From contig JAOBSW010000273.1 of assembly GCA_026214975.1 (NCBI GenBank), positions 62,001-126,000 on the forward strand: a DNA stretch of 64,000 nt, written 5' to 3'. The notes under the pieces are model-generated. The model saw only the letters and a program-made list of their open reading frames with translations, ran no database searches and was not told the DNA's origin. Source of the DNA: Gentiana macrophylla. Taxonomy: Eukaryota; Streptophyta; Magnoliopsida; Gentianales; Gentianaceae. Within the stretch, counting starts at the first letter, position 1. Each line of letters opens with the position of its first letter. The position numbers were made by a program, and so were the translations under genes. Shown piece after piece: positions 10,443-23,102 of this stretch.

Positions 10443-11311
10443 GAAAATATGACTTGTATAAAATTAAGTGATCATTAAGGTTGTTTAGGTTTTCCTCCTG
10501 TTGTTAGAAATATGAATTTGTTTCATTCTGCACTTTTGTGCGTGTGTAATGTATTATTGGAAAGACTACATAAAAGCGCCTAATCATATTCGGCACACAA
10601 AATAATTAATCACATTTTGTTAGTGATTATGGTGTGGCATGTGAAAAGATTAGTCACATATGTACTATGTGATAAAATATCATGGAAGTGATGATTGTCG
10701 GTTCATATAAAGTTTTACATGACTTTAAGTATTTGGCTCAAATTCCTGCTCATTTGCATAATCAAGGAATAAGTCATACAATTGTGTCAAGTTTAGATTT
10801 TATTCACACCGGCTCAAATTCTTGACATATAACGACTAGTCATATTATTAGTATCCTAGTGAACACATTGTAATTCTTGATGTAAATGTCAACAAAGAGA
10901 AGAGTTATAGTGCAACGGTTATTTTCAGGTTATATCGAGTGGAGGGTCATGATGGATCATAATCATAATCATAATCATAACCATAACTATATTAAAAAGT
11001 CGAGTTGTTTAAACGTAAGTGTTTCTCATAAAGTGTTTCCTCAAAAAAGTATTTCTCCACAATTTAATATATTTTCATATATTATAATAATTTAATATTA
11101 TTTTCATTAATCAATAATAAATAAACTAGGTATTCACGGTCAAAATTTGGATAGCAACAACTAGGTATTCACTAATTCACGTTCAAATTAAGATAGCCAC
11201 AAGTGAAAAGAAAAAAAAAGAATCTGTCTACATATATTTCGTAATAATAATAATTTAATATTATTTTCAATAATCAATAATCTATCTATATCTATCTATC
11301 TATATCTATAT
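10443..11311. other. Gene-free AT-rich DNA
   Basis: I recognise no gene. A short CATAAT microsatellite lies at about 10955-10985. The rest is AT-rich intergenic sequence, possibly old LTR interior. Confidence 0.45.
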
Positions 11312-11460
11312 ATATATCTATACTCATAATAAAAATACGATGAAGTGTTTCTCTCAAAAATTGTTTCATATCCTCGGTGTTTCCTCTCTTTTTATAATAT
11401 TAATATTAATTCAATCAATTAAGTGTTTTATTTTTTTAAGCGCATCTAGCGTGTAATATT
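11312..11460. repeat. Dispersed repeat, Helitron-5'-end-like
   Basis: The sequence TCTATACTCATAATAAAAAT leads into ACGATGAAGTGTTTCTC and then GCGCATCTAGCGTGTAATATT. Nearly the same text recurs at 24174-24335. The leading TCTATACT...TAATAAAA resembles plant Helitron 5' termini; this reading is tentative. Confidence 0.4.
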
Positions 11461-11539
11461 TTTAGTGTTATTTGTTTATAAGGACGTGTTTTAGGACTTA
11501 TATAGACACTTAGGACACCCAAAAAAAAATCATTATTTA

Positions 11540-11931
11540 TAGGGGGAATGAGGGAGAAGGACAAAAATATTTCATCAATTAAGTAGAAGGACAGTTTTTT
11601 AAAACTTTTGCATAAAGGACAAAACTATTTATCCACTATCGAAATTCACTTGTGTTGAAATTCATTTGTTTAAATTCTTTGCCGAAATTCTTTGTCAAAA
11701 TTCACTAATTTTCAAAATTCATTGTCGGGATTCACCGATTTTGGGATTCATTGTCAAAATTCATCGTCGAAATTCACCGATTTCGGGATTCACTAAGGAG
11801 ATTCACTGATTTTCGGGATTCACTGTTTGTCCTTCTCGCTATAAAAATTATGCAGTTGTCCTTCTCTCTATAAAAAATATGTAGTTGTCCCGTTGCTTAA
11901 TATTTCAGATTGTGTCCTTATCCCTAATTTC
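11540..11931 (+). mobile_element. ATTCAC-rich inverted-repeat element, copy 1
   Basis: An element of about 400 bp starts ...AGGGGGAATGAGGGAGAAGGACA and ends TGTGTCCTTATCCCTAATTT, an imperfect terminal inverted repeat. Its core (11640-11830) is a degenerate array of ATTCAC and TCGGGATTCAC words spaced about 10-25 bp apart. Further copies lie at 45172-45538 (reversed) and 56574-56969. No coding capacity. Confidence 0.65.
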
Positions 11932-12021
11932 CCTTTATTTATAAGGACATATTCTATTTAACTTTCCAAAATTACCCCTTTCTTCATTTACGGCGGATAA
12001 GCCCGGAAGAACCCTAAAATA

Positions 12022-12051
12022 ATGTCGTCGTCGTCGTCTTCACGAGATAAG
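12022..12051 (+). other. Pre-insertion 5' flank with ATG
   Basis: After AACCCTAAAATA, a plant 5'-UTR-like context, an ATG opens a Ser-rich frame (six Ser, then RDK) that runs exactly to the Copia insertion point. Removing the element and one TSD copy keeps the frame open from 21735 to 21998. It may be a true N terminus, an upstream ORF, or 5' UTR of the gene at 21929. Confidence 0.35.
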
Positions 12052-13865
12052 TGTTAGGTGTGATGCCCGAAAGACAATTTTGTAATTGTTTTATTTAATA
12101 AATGAAATGATGTTATTATTCATATTTATTATTCTCATATTCACCGATGTGACAATAGTATTTACACTTCTGAAAAAACCCTAAAGTATATCGTTTATGT
12201 AATCACTTAACTCGGTGTATGGTATATACACAGGAGGATTGAGTTAGTGAAGATGTACTTAAAATACAATTAGCCCGTAGTGAAGTTAATCGAGAGTATC
12301 GGGTCTCTCCTTTAACGTGCTATTAATGCGCCCAGAACACAATTGGTGTGATTGTCTTATCCGGACTTTCGGTTAAGAGAACCTAATGGGGCATTTATAT
12401 ATGATAGATATATCATATAGAAATTTGGACCGATTTGATTAGAGTTCACGATATAATTCCGTAATCGAGAAGTCTTATCGAATCAATGGATGATCATATT
12501 TATGGATATATCTTAATCACGAGGTGATCACGATCAAGCTGCTTGAATCGGTATGAAGTTTGACTTGGCGGTTAAGGATTACACCGAGTCCGTGGTGCGA
12601 ATTACCCCATCTTGGCATTGTCTTGGATTGAGTGAGTAGTACGTGTTATCACGGATACGGAATCCATTCCTTCCATTTATGGAAGTAGATAAGCGATTCC
12701 ACTTATTTGTTAATCCTAGAAAGCGATCGATCGTGCGAGTTCATATTACAACGATTAGCTACCGGTGAGTTGTATGAATTAATTGATCACTATGGGGTTA
12801 ATGGTAAATAAGGATAAGAGGTTTAAAAAGGGTTAACGGTAACTTCCGATTTAGAATGAGCGATCTATGGAGGATTAATCCATATGTAATGATTATATCA
12901 ATGGGCGCTTATTATTATTCTCGTGAGAGATAAATATAATCTTATAATCGGAGGAGTGCGATCACGGGATTATGGTGGCATATTCTGTGATTGATTTATC
13001 GAATATAATTATTCTATAATTATTTATTTGATTTATCGGAGGCTGATTATTAGTCCATGGTCCCCGAGCGTGCCTCTAATATAGCATAGCTATTCTCGGA
13101 CGTCGAATCCTAATAATATTAATTTAGTTCTTGTTGGACTTTATTAAAAGCGATATGTGAATTAATTGTTTAGTGGACTATTAAATTAGTTGGGCTAAAT
13201 AATTAAATATGTGGAAAAGACATTTTTCATAAACTTGGCCCAATTGTGTTATAGCCCAAAATTAATCATGACTAGGTCATGAATTAAAAGTGGCGCCCCC
13301 TCTTATTTTGGAACAAGAAATTAGTTTTCTTGTGATTAATAAGACATGTGCATAAAATGTTTATTGGATAAATATTTATGGTAAATAATAAAGATAAATA
13401 TTATTCTAGATTTGTTCTAGAATATTATGGAATTATCTTTTATTAAAGGATTTATTTTGTTTGATAAATAAAAATCCTTGGAGGCTAAGTTTTACTCTCT
13501 CTATATAAAGAGAGTTCTCCCAAGCCTCAATGTACATATAAAATTTCGACTTCTCCACATATAGTAGAGAAGAAAAGAATTCGACCAAGGAGATTTGGGA
13601 GAAATCTTGGAGATTTTTCGGTAGCATATCGGAAGGGTTCGAGTCGAGAATTCCTTCCACCGGGAATTGCTTGGATCACACGATCGGAAGACTGTGGTGT
13701 TCTTCACATCTTCACATTCATCCTTTGCGGTTCTTCAACTTGAATTTAGAGATTCAAGAGGTATGATCTACATCCCCCTTGTAGAATAGATCTAGTTGTT
13801 TTATTACGCATATTATATAGATCTATATCCATAAATCGCTTCCGTTGCGGATGGTATTACTAACA
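12052..13865 (+). repeat. 5' LTR of Copia element
   Basis: It begins TGTTAGGTGTGATGCC and ends GGTATTACTAACA, with the tips TGTTA/TAACA inverted. A TATA box, TATATAAA, is at 13502-13509. It is 1814 bp, the same length as the 3' LTR although the two differ by several indels. Confidence 0.95.
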
Positions 13866-13880
13866 GTGGTATCAGACGCC
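13866..13880 (+). other. Copia primer-binding site
   Basis: GTGGTATCAGACGCC directly follows the 5' LTR and resembles the TGGTATCAGAGCC complement of initiator tRNA-Met, with a small change near its end. Confidence 0.8.
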
Positions 13881-15832
13881 ATTGTGATCTATATTTATAC
13901 GTATAAAATATTAGATCTAGGAGTGGTAAAACATGTAGATTTTTTGTCCCAATTTTTTTTAAAAAGGGGGCCGATGCACATGCTTAATTTTTTATGTTAT
14001 GAATGTCTTGGTTGAAGAGATGGATTGGGGTTGGTACTGTTTACTCGTTAGATCTATTGTAGCTCCTTGTTTAGTAACAATTGAGCATAGGAATTGTATT
14101 TTTTTTATGTCTTCTTTTTTCGAAATTTATGTAAAAAGTGGCATCTTTTATTGTAATTTTGATTATCCGGGCTGGAAAAGATGAAGATCTTGCTGAAAAA
14201 TTGAAGATCAAGACGAAACCCAAGGTATGAACGAGGAGAAACGGATGAATTTTATTAAAAATCTGCTACAGGACTTTCTGCGACGCTGAAAAGCGTCACT
14301 AAAAGTCCTGTTTAATAAATATATGCGGCTAGGGTTTTCTTTAATTTTGCGGCTGCACCAAATTTTTGTTGTGACCTAAATTTTTTTATTCAACAGCCGT
14401 ATGATGAAAAAAAAAAAAAAAAAAAAAATATTTTTGGAAAATAATTAAAAGCAGCCGCATGTAATATAATAAAATAAAATATATGATTAATTAAAATAAA
14501 TTGGATTTATTTAATTAAAAGACCTTTTCTCTCTCGGGTGTTAAGTGGTTCGTGTTCGCGGTTCGAGTTCAAGATTCGAAGATCAAGACTCGAAGACAAG
14601 AAGATTGTAATTTTTTTCCTAGGATAGATTAGTTACGGGGTACCAACAATCCATCTCGGTGTTTAAATTTCCATAATTTATTTTTTTATGTGTTCGATCA
14701 TAAAATAGATATAAAATCGGAATTGCCATGACATGCATCATATCATAAATCCACTCCATGCATACATGTAGAATTTTAATTTTGGTAATTAAAATAGGCA
14801 TGTATACAAACTCGTGTAATTAGTTGAAATTTAATTAATACGTGGTAATTAATGAATTTAGTAACTAATTAATGATCCGAGGGCGGGTTATGAAATCGTT
14901 AGGCCTTTGATTGTGTGTTCTCGGTGAACCGCCTTAAAGCCCAAGCGAGATCACGTTTTCAATTAAGTAGCGTCTACGAGATTGAATGATGGTAAAGAAC
15001 AAAAATCTTGGATAAAAGCGGTTCGACTTATAGGTTGGGTGGTCAAGCGAGCTAGGCTCGACCGACTTAACCCTCCTAGTGTGATGTATGCACGGGGTCG
15101 GCAAGACTAAGCTACACCGGAGAAGCGGAGGGGTGATTCTTCTTATCTCAATGAAATTTGTCTTGACCCGATTTCGTCCGGATCATCACATATGTTCCAA
15201 CGAATAGGGCGGGTAGGCTTGCCCACGTTACCGACACCATTCGGAATCCTTGATTTGATGAGCTTTTATGATAACATCAAAAGGCGTGGTTAGTTAACCC
15301 ACAACCACTTCCAAATTATTGAGTGGGAGCGGGAGGCGACGACCAACCCCACGGCCTCTACTATAGATACAAGTAAGTGAGAGAAGGGTGGCGCCGAGGC
15401 GCTTTGATTTCGTCCCCTAAGGATGGTGTTCGCCCTATCAACATTCATGGCTTGGTCTCCGAAAGGATAGGTTTTACGGGTACTCGTCGGGTCAGCGACC
15501 TATCTAAGGCGGCATACTCGGGCGTACCTAAGAGAACCGATATAGTAGGTCACACTCATCATGGGTATTCTTGATAATATCTAGGCTAAAAAAGGAAGGT
15601 AGTCAATGAATAAAGGGATGTTCGATTCCGTGGGATGTTTGATTCTCACAAGTTATTCATTGATGAGATTGTCTCGATTTAACCGTCATCTCTTTGACCT
15701 ACCCTAAAGCGGCGAGATGCGAGGTTAAAACTTGGAATGGTAGAATAGACTTATTTTTAGTTTACAATTCCTAAAATTTAATATAGTAGTGTTAAACTTG
15801 AATTAATACATGTCATTTTGTTTTCAAACAAA
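13881..15832 (+). other. Copia leader between primer site and gag
   Basis: About 1.95 kb of non-coding leader precedes gag. It has a poly(A) run near 14407, repeated TTCGA/AAGA words at 14550-14600, and GC-richer blocks at 14880-15560. The short frame at 15377-15574 shows no family resemblance. Confidence 0.7.
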
Positions 15833-18800
15833 ATGTACGCTCAAATTACGCTTTACTATCTCGAAAAATTAACGGAAACAACTTTAAGAAATGGAAGAGT
15901 AACTTAAGCGTGGTGCTCACGTATGAGAATGTGCAACATGTACTTACTTACGAATGCCCTACTTTGGCGATCCAAAAACTGGTAAAGTGAGATCGAGCAG
16001 CGTAATCGCTGGATCGAAAGCGGATAACCGGGCTCGTGGGATCATCTGGCGGCGGTGTCGGAGGTTATTAGGACCCAGTTGAAGAGTTTGAGTGCAGGAG
16101 AGAAATCATGCGGAAACTTACTACGATGTTTGGATCACCAGCAACCAAGCAAGACACGATGCCATCAGGTTGGCGTCAACACGAAATTGAAGAAAGGTCA
16201 AGCGTTGAATGGTCATATTACGAATATGATCGATTACTTCAATGACGCCGGTATTCATGGATCAAAGTTCGATGAAGCAACTCAAGTATCAATGATTTTG
16301 GAATCGTTGACTCTTGAGTTTATCCCGTTCAAAACTCGATGATCGATGGGCAAATATGAGTTGACCATGACACAGATCTTTGAATGAGCTGACTATCTAC
16401 GAGGGCCTGCTATCGAAAGATAAGGTCAAGTAGGGGATAAGAAAGTGAAGCCAATATGGCGAAGCCAGGTCATCAAACAAGCCTAAGGCGAAACCGAAGA
16501 AGAAGGGTAGTGTTGCACCCGTGCCCAAGCCAATGAAGAAAAAAGGCTGCCAAGAAAGTTGGCGAGTCAAGCCCGAGGGCAAATGCTTTTCTTGTAAGGA
16601 GGTAGGACATTGGCGGCGCCATTGTCCCGAATACCTTCGTGATGTGAAAGATGGCAAAGTCAAAAGTGTCATTTGGGAAAGATAAGAAAGGTAATTTGGA
16701 ATTACTATTCTTGGAATCTTTTAATGTAGCTAAAGATGTGTCCACTTGGATACTTGATACTAGAGCTACTAACCATGTATGTTCTTCATTCTGATTCTTA
16801 GTTAAATGCGAGATGAGTGGAAGAGGGTTCTCAGTGATGCGAGTAGGCCTTTGGGCGCTCATTTCAAGCAAAGAGTGGGATTTGTGGACTTGCATTTTAA
16901 TAATAGAATTTTACATTTAGACAATGTTTATTTTATTCCCAATTTCGGGAGAAATTTGATTTCTTATTCTGCCTTAGTTGAGCAGTCATTTTCTATTTCA
17001 AGTTTGAATGGTGAATTTGTTATTTCAAAGAATGGCTTTGAATTGTGTTCAACTATAAATGAAAATGGTTTATATTTTGTAAGACCACATAAAGCTCCCT
17101 ACTTATCTTGAAATGTTTAAAAGCTGCTCATCAAAGATGCAAAAGGCGTAAAGTTTCTCAAGTAAAAGAAGATAAAACATACTTGTGGCATCTAAGGCTT
17201 GGCCATATTTCCTTGGAAAGACTCAAAAGACTTGAAAAGGTTAATGCCTTAGGTGAGTCATCTGTTGACACTTTGCTGTCTGTGAGTGTTGCCTGGAGGG
17301 AAAAATGACTAAGCGTCCCTTCTCATCAAAGGGTAATAGAGCCACGAAACTACGGACTTAGTACATTCGGACCTTTGTGGTCCGATGAGCGTACAAGCTA
17401 GAGGCGGATACGAGTACTTTGTGACTTTCATTGATGATTACTCGAGATTCGGTTATGTTTATCTGCTTGCATATAGAAAGTCCGAGGCTTTTGGAAAGTT
17501 CAAGGAGTTCCAAGCGAAGCGAAGGCAACTAGGCAAGTCATTGAAATGCCTCCGCTCGGATCGTGGAGGTGAGTATTTAGATCTTGAGTTCATTGACTAC
17601 TTGGCTGAAAAGGAATTTGTTTCCAACGTTCGGCGCCTAGGACACCTCAAAGAAAGCGGAGTTCTTTGAGAGAGAAACAGGACATTGATTAACATGGTTA
17701 GATCAATGATGAGCTACGCCACTACCTATATCCTTTTGGGGTTATGCTTTAGAAGCGGCGGTCTACATTTTGAATGCGATACCGTCAAAGTGCATCGAAA
17801 AGACACCCATTGAGATGTGGTCGGACATCGCGAAAGCCTTCGTCACTTCCGCATATGGGGTTGTCCCCGCACTGCGTCTTTGATGGACAAGACTACCAAG
17901 CTACAATCACGCACGAAAGTATGTTTGTTTGTAGGCTATGCAAAGGTACACGTGGTGGTCTATTTTACGATCCGGAAGATAACAAAGTGCTAGTCTCGAC
18001 TAACGCTACGTTTTGGAGGAAAGTTATATGAAAGACCACAGACCTCGAAGTACAATTGTACTAGAGAAATTACTCTCCGATGACATCAGGCCTATTGTGG
18101 CTGGCGATGTTCTGTAAACAACACTAATAATACAACGATCACTTCCGACATTCTGTTCCACCAGGACGCATTTGAGAGTGGTTCGGCCACCGGCTCGATG
18201 CGGCATGGATTTAGAGGCAAGCGTAGTCGCCTCGATGGGGTGGAAGATGATCCTCCGACCTATAAGAAGGCCTTCTTGGATCACGATAAGGATAAATGGA
18301 TTGGCGCAATGAATCAAGAGATGGAGTCTATGTACTCTAACTCGATCTGGAAACTTGTAGAACTTCCTCGGGTGAAAGGCCCATTGGATGTAAATGGCTC
18401 TACAAGCGAAAGAGAGGAGTAGATGGGAAGGTTGAAACCTTCAAAGCACATTTGGTAGCCAAAGGTTACACACAGCGAGAAGGTATAGACTACGAGGAAA
18501 CCTTCTCACTGTGGCCATGATGAAAACCATCCGCATCCTCCTTTCGATTCTGCGCATGTCCGGATTATGAAATCTGGCGAGATGGATGTTAAGGCAGCGT
18601 TTCTAAGCGGTTTTCTTGGCGAGGAAATCTATATCACGACAACCAGAGAGGATTCATTGAAGAAGGTCGAGAGCACATGGTGTGCAAGTTGCTCGAGATC
18701 CATTTATGGGTTGAAGCAAGCATCTGCGTTCTGGTATCATAGATTCGATCACACGATCAAGTCTTATGATTTGAACAACACTTTCTTTGAATCTTGTGTG

Positions 18801-19826
18801 TACAAGAAGGTTATCAAAGATAGTGTTGTATTTCTAGTGTTGTGCGTTGATGACATACTCCTAATTGGCAGCGATAAGGGGATGATGTCCGGCGTGAAAA
18901 GTTGGTTGACCACGCAATTCCAAATGAAAGATTTGGGAGAAGCGAGTTATGTTCTAGGGATCCAAATTATAAGGGATCGTAAGAAGCAGGATGTTAGCTT
19001 TGTCCCAAGCAACTTATATAGATAAGGTCTTTGCACGCTTGATATGGAGAACGCAAAGAAGGGTTTTCTACCAACCCGTCACGGCGTTTACCTATCTAAG
19101 TCTCGGGGCCTCAAACCCACGAAGAGGTGAAAGCTATGGGAAGAGTGCCATATGCCTCGGTGTTGGTAGTCTTATGTATCTTATGAGGTGTACGAGACCT
19201 GACATTTGTTACGGCGTTGGATTAGTCAGCCGTTTTCAGTCAAATCCAGGGCAACCGCACTGGACAGCAGTAAAGAATCTCATCAAATATTTGAAGAGAA
19301 CCAGAAATTATATGCTCGTCTATTCGAGTGGGAGTTTGGAGCAAGCGGGGTACACCGATTCTGACTTTCAGTCAGACAGAGATGATTCTAAATCTACCTC
19401 TGGTTCGGGTGTTTAAGCTTGGTGGCGATGCTGATAGAATGGAGAAGCCAAAAACAATCCAAAGACACCGATTCAACAATGGAAGGCGAGTTCATAGCGG
19501 CCTCGGAGGCGACTAAAAAGCGATTTGGTTAAGAAAAGTTCATCGGATTAGGCGTTGTCCCGAATCTTGAAGATCCTATTACTCTCTATTGTGATAACAA
19601 TGGGGCCATTGCCAACTACAGAGAACCTCGAAAGCAAAGTAGGTCGAAGCATATAGAGAGAAAATCTTGGGTGATCAACGATTTCGTCGATAGAGGGGAC
19701 ATTTCCGTCAAGAAAATCGCCTCCGCCGATAATCCTCTTGATCCATTCACCAAGCATTTGTCGATTGAAGCTTTTAGTCGACACTTGGAGACTATAGGTA
19801 TTAGAGACATGTCTCATTTGCTTTAG
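15833..19826 (+). pseudogene. Copia gag-pol, multiply frameshifted
   Basis: Retrotransposon polyprotein remnant. In order: gag start with NGNNFKKWKSNLSVVLTYEN (about 15855-15915); CCHC knuckle CFSCKEVGHWRRHC (about 16580); protease with ILDTRAT where DSGAT is expected (about 16750); GAG-preintegrase LWHLRLGHISLERLKRL (17180); integrase core with FIDDYSRFGYVYLL and LRSDRGGEYL (17400-17590); reverse transcriptase with MDVKAAFLSG, SIYGLKQAS and LCVDDILLIG (18560-18990), Cys replacing the usual Tyr of YVDD; and RNase H with RPDICYGVGL and AGYTDSDF to the stop at 19826. At least a dozen frame breaks separate the pieces. The altered protease motif argues for real decay; the many one-base indels may partly be sequence error. 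Confidence 0.9.
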
Positions 19827-19902
19827 AGCAAGTGGGAGTGATAGTTTCTTTGTATTTTAAATAATAGGGTGTGCTCTAAAACAATTAATCACATGCTTTC
19901 GT

Positions 19903-19915
19903 GCAAGTGGGAGAT
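19903..19915 (+). other. Copia polypurine tract
   Basis: GCAAGTGGGAGAT lies immediately before the 3' LTR and matches the purine tract used to prime plus-strand DNA. A second similar word, GCAAGTGGGAGTG, follows the gag-pol stop at about 19829. Confidence 0.75.
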
Positions 19916-21729
19916 TGTTAGGTGTGATGCCGAAAGACAATTTTGTAATTGTTTTATTTAATAAATGAAATGATGTTATTATTCATATTTATTATTCTCA
20001 TATTCACCGATGTGACAATAGTATTTACACTACTGAGAAAACCCTAAAGTATATCGTTTATGTAATCACTTAACTCGGTGTATGGTATATACACACAGGA
20101 GGATTGAGTTAGTGAAGATGTACTTAAAATACAATTAGCCCGTAGTGAAGTTAATCGAGAGTATCGGGTCTCTCCTTTAACGTGCTATTAATGCGCCTGA
20201 GAACACAATAGGTGTGATTGTCTTATCCGGACTTTCGGTTAAGAGAACCTAATGGGGCATTTATATATGATAGATATATCATATGAAATTTGGACCGATT
20301 TGATTAGAGTTCACGATATAATTCCGTAATCGAGAAGTCTTATCGAATCAATGGATGATCATATTTATGGATATATCTTAATCACGAGGTGATCACGATC
20401 AAGCTGCTTGAATCGTATGAAGTTTGACTTGACGGTTAAGGATTACAGCGAGTCGTGGTCCGAATTACCCCATCTTGGCATTGTCTTTGGATTGAGTGAG
20501 TAGTACGTGTTATCACAGATACGGAATCCATTCCTTCCATTTATGGAAGTAGATAGACGATTCCACTTATTTGTTAATCCTAGAAAGCGATCGATCGTGC
20601 GAGTTCATATTACAATCGATTAGCTACCGGTGAGTTGTATGAATTAATTGATCACTAGGGGTTAATGGTAAATAAGGATAAGAGGTTCTAAAAGGGTTAA
20701 CGGTAACTTCCGATTTAGAATGAGCGATCTATGGAGGATTAATCCATATGTAATGATTATATCAATGGACGCTTATTATTATTCTCGTGAGGAGATAAAT
20801 ATAATCTTATAATCGGAGGAGTGCGATCACGGGATTATGGTGGCATATTCTGTGATTGATTTATCGAATATAATTATTCTATAATTATTTATTTGATTTA
20901 TCGAGCCGCGATTATTAGTCCATGGTCCCGACGTGCCTCCTAATATAGCATAGCTATTCTCGGACGTCGAATCCTAATAATATTAATTTAGTTCTTGTTG
21001 GACTTTATTAAAGCGATATGTGAATTAATTGTTTAGTGGACTATTAAATTAGTTGGGCTAAATAATTAAATATGTGGAAAAGACATTTTTCATAAACTTG
21101 GCCCAATTGTGTTATAGCCCAAAATTAATCATGACTAGGTCATGAATTAAAAGTGGCGCCCCCTCTTTATTTTGGAACAAGAAATTAGTTTTCTTGTGAT
21201 TAATAAGACATGTGCATAAAATGTTTATTGGATAAATATTTATGGTAAATAATAAAGATAAATATTATTCTAGATTTGTTCTAGAATATTATGGAATTAT
21301 CTTTTATTAAAGGATTTATTTTGTTTGATAAATAAAAATCCTTGGAGGCTAAGTTTTACTCTCCTATATAAAGAGAGTTCTCCCAAGCCTCAATGTACAT
21401 ATAAAATTTCGACTTCTCCTATAGTAGTGAGAAGAAAAGAATTCGACCAAGGGAGATTTGGGGAGAAATCTTGAGATTTTTTCGGTAGCATATCGGAAGG
21501 GTTCGAGTCGAGAATTCCTTCCACCGGAATTGCTTGGATCACACGATCGGAAGACGGCGTGGTGTTCTTCACATCTTCACATTCATCCTTTGCGGTTCTT
21601 CAACTTGAATTTAGAGATTCAAGAGGTATGATCTACATCCCCTTGTAGAATAGATCTAGTTGTTTTATTACGCATATTATATAGATCTAGATCCATAAAT
21701 CGCTTCCGTTGCGGATGGTATTACTAACA
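19916..21729 (+). repeat. 3' LTR of Copia element
   Basis: Begins TGTTAGGTGTGATGCC and ends TTACTAACA, followed by the ATAAG target duplication. Its TATA box, TATATAAA, is at 21367-21374 and points toward the small gene at 21929, so read-through transcription into that gene is possible. Confidence 0.95.
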
Positions 21730-21928
21730 ATAAGGTTAGCGTTCAATTGTTATTTTCGATTAATGGCGTGAAGATGAACACGCGTCCATGTCACCTTGAC
21801 GGAGACAGAGGGTTTTTTCCGGTCAACTTTGTATTTCTTTCGCACTACACCGACGATGCGAGGAAACTTTTACTTCAAGCCGTAATTAGAAGAAGAAGCG
21901 ATGTCGGAAAAGAAGAAGAAGCAAAGTT

Positions 21929-22302
21929 ATGGCTTTTGCAGCGATCTTTCAACTCTCATGCTTCTCTTCCATCTACCGTGGTTCGGTGTACCGTTTAGCT
22001 ACCCGATCATTTCCTCATTTTCGCCCAAATGTAAAGTCTTTTTGCTGCTAAACTTCAGCAATGATTTCTATGAATTTTGCGGTTTTTTTCTATTGATTTG
22101 TTTGCTTTGTGCTAATCTAATAGCTGATTTCATGAAATTTGTGGAAATGTATTATTAAGTACAGCTTTGGAATATATCAATGCTCCACCTCCACCACCAG
22201 TCAGCTCCGGTTAACGTGCCTGTATTATTTGAAGCTATTTGTAGGAGCAGAGCAGCAAGAGGTTTAGATGACTTAATTGACTATTCCGACGTGGAGGAAT
22301 AG
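21929..22302 (+). CDS. Small protein, mitochondrial-type N terminus
   Basis: Two exons, 21929-22030 and 22165-22302, join in phase 0 across an intron with good borders (AAT|GTAAAG and TACAG|CTTTGG), giving 79 aa. The first 34 residues have no acidic residue and are rich in Ser, Arg and aromatic residues (MAFAAIFQLSCFSSIYRGSV...), as in mitochondrial presequences. Exon 2 ends APVNVPVLFEAICRSRAARG and then LDDLIDYSDVEE. I do not recognise the family. The Copia 3' LTR ends about 200 bp upstream, so the native promoter or 5' UTR is probably split from the gene. An overlapping frame (21735-21998) is the main competing reading. The gene model is inference from splice phase and composition. Confidence 0.45.
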
Positions 22303-22752
22303 AACAATACCGGTGAGATCCTTCCCCACATGAGATCACTGCTGCAAAAGACTCATCCATTTTGTCTTGTTCAGTAATGGAAGGCGCCGGAAGGACAATA
22401 ATTGAAGGGTAGGGATTTGAGGCATGTCAGAATGTTGTTTGGCAAACAACATGTTTTCTTGATTGATTACTCTTTTGCATTTGAAATTAACGAAAACTGG
22501 GTTGCTTTTTTTTTGTCTTGATATAGAAATTTGTACAGGTCTCCCTTTTACAGTATGCATTGAATATGAAATTTGAGGGAATTGAATAAATTCTGTAGCC
22601 ATAATGCAGATTTTCTATAGTTGTAGTGACCATTGAAGATCTAAGTATCTTACATTTTGTTTGATGTTAGCAAGTAAATAGGATGCATTGTATATTCCAA
22701 CAAAAATGGAGGAATTTCTGAATGTATTTTGTTTTTGTCATTCTGTGTGAGT
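22303..22752. other. Downstream region of the small gene
   Basis: Probable 3' UTR and intergenic sequence. No further coding frame is convincing; the minus-strand frame at 22336-22602 has no recognisable feature. Confidence 0.4.
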
Positions 22753-22763
22753 GTTACTACCAG

Positions 22764-22961
22764 GAAAAAGATCCCCGACGGTACAGCCCCCAGCTGTACC
22801 GAGCTGTACACCCGAAACGGCGTCGTTTCGGGTCGAAACGGCGTCGTTTTGATTATGTTTTTTTTTAGGTCGGAACCAAACGGTGTCGTTTCGGGTCGAT
22901 ACGGTGTCGTTTTGATGCATCTGCGCTGAGGCGTGTAGTGTGCGGCGACGGGATCGGGTCC
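22764..22961. mobile_element. Mutator-like MITE
   Basis: A 198-bp insert is bounded by the direct repeat GTTACTACCAG (22753-22763 and 22962-22972), which suits the 9-11 bp target duplications of Mutator-like elements. The ends GAAAAAGATCCCCGACGG and the complement of the right end, GGACCCGATCCCGTCGC, are imperfectly inverted. The interior holds four near-palindromic AAACG(G)NGTCGTTT words. It is GC-rich against an AT-rich background. Confidence 0.7.
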
Positions 22962-23102
22962 GTTACTACCAGTGGTTTTGAAATGTAAATCTTGGCACTT
23001 TTCTCTCTCTTTCTCCCTCCCCCTTGCCTCCCGTAAACAATAGAAGTTTGTAGAGGTTCCTTTTGCCTTTATGCTTTGAATATGATATTAGGGGGAATAA
23101 TT

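Larger units (their letters stand above)
12052..21729 (+). mobile_element. Complete Ty1/Copia LTR retrotransposon
   Basis: The element is 9678 bp, with 1814-bp LTRs, a tRNA-Met-type primer site, a long leader, a broken gag-pol in the Copia order gag-PR-INT-RT-RH, and a purine tract. The 5-bp target duplication ATAAG is perfect (12047-12051 and 21730-21734). The LTRs differ at roughly thirty places, more than half being one- or two-base indels. It is non-autonomous as read, because gag-pol is interrupted throughout. I have not assigned a lineage. Confidence 0.95.

Noticed and set aside
10886..11095. ORF with repeated Asn-His
   Set aside because: Translation of the CATAAT microsatellite; no domain or coding context.
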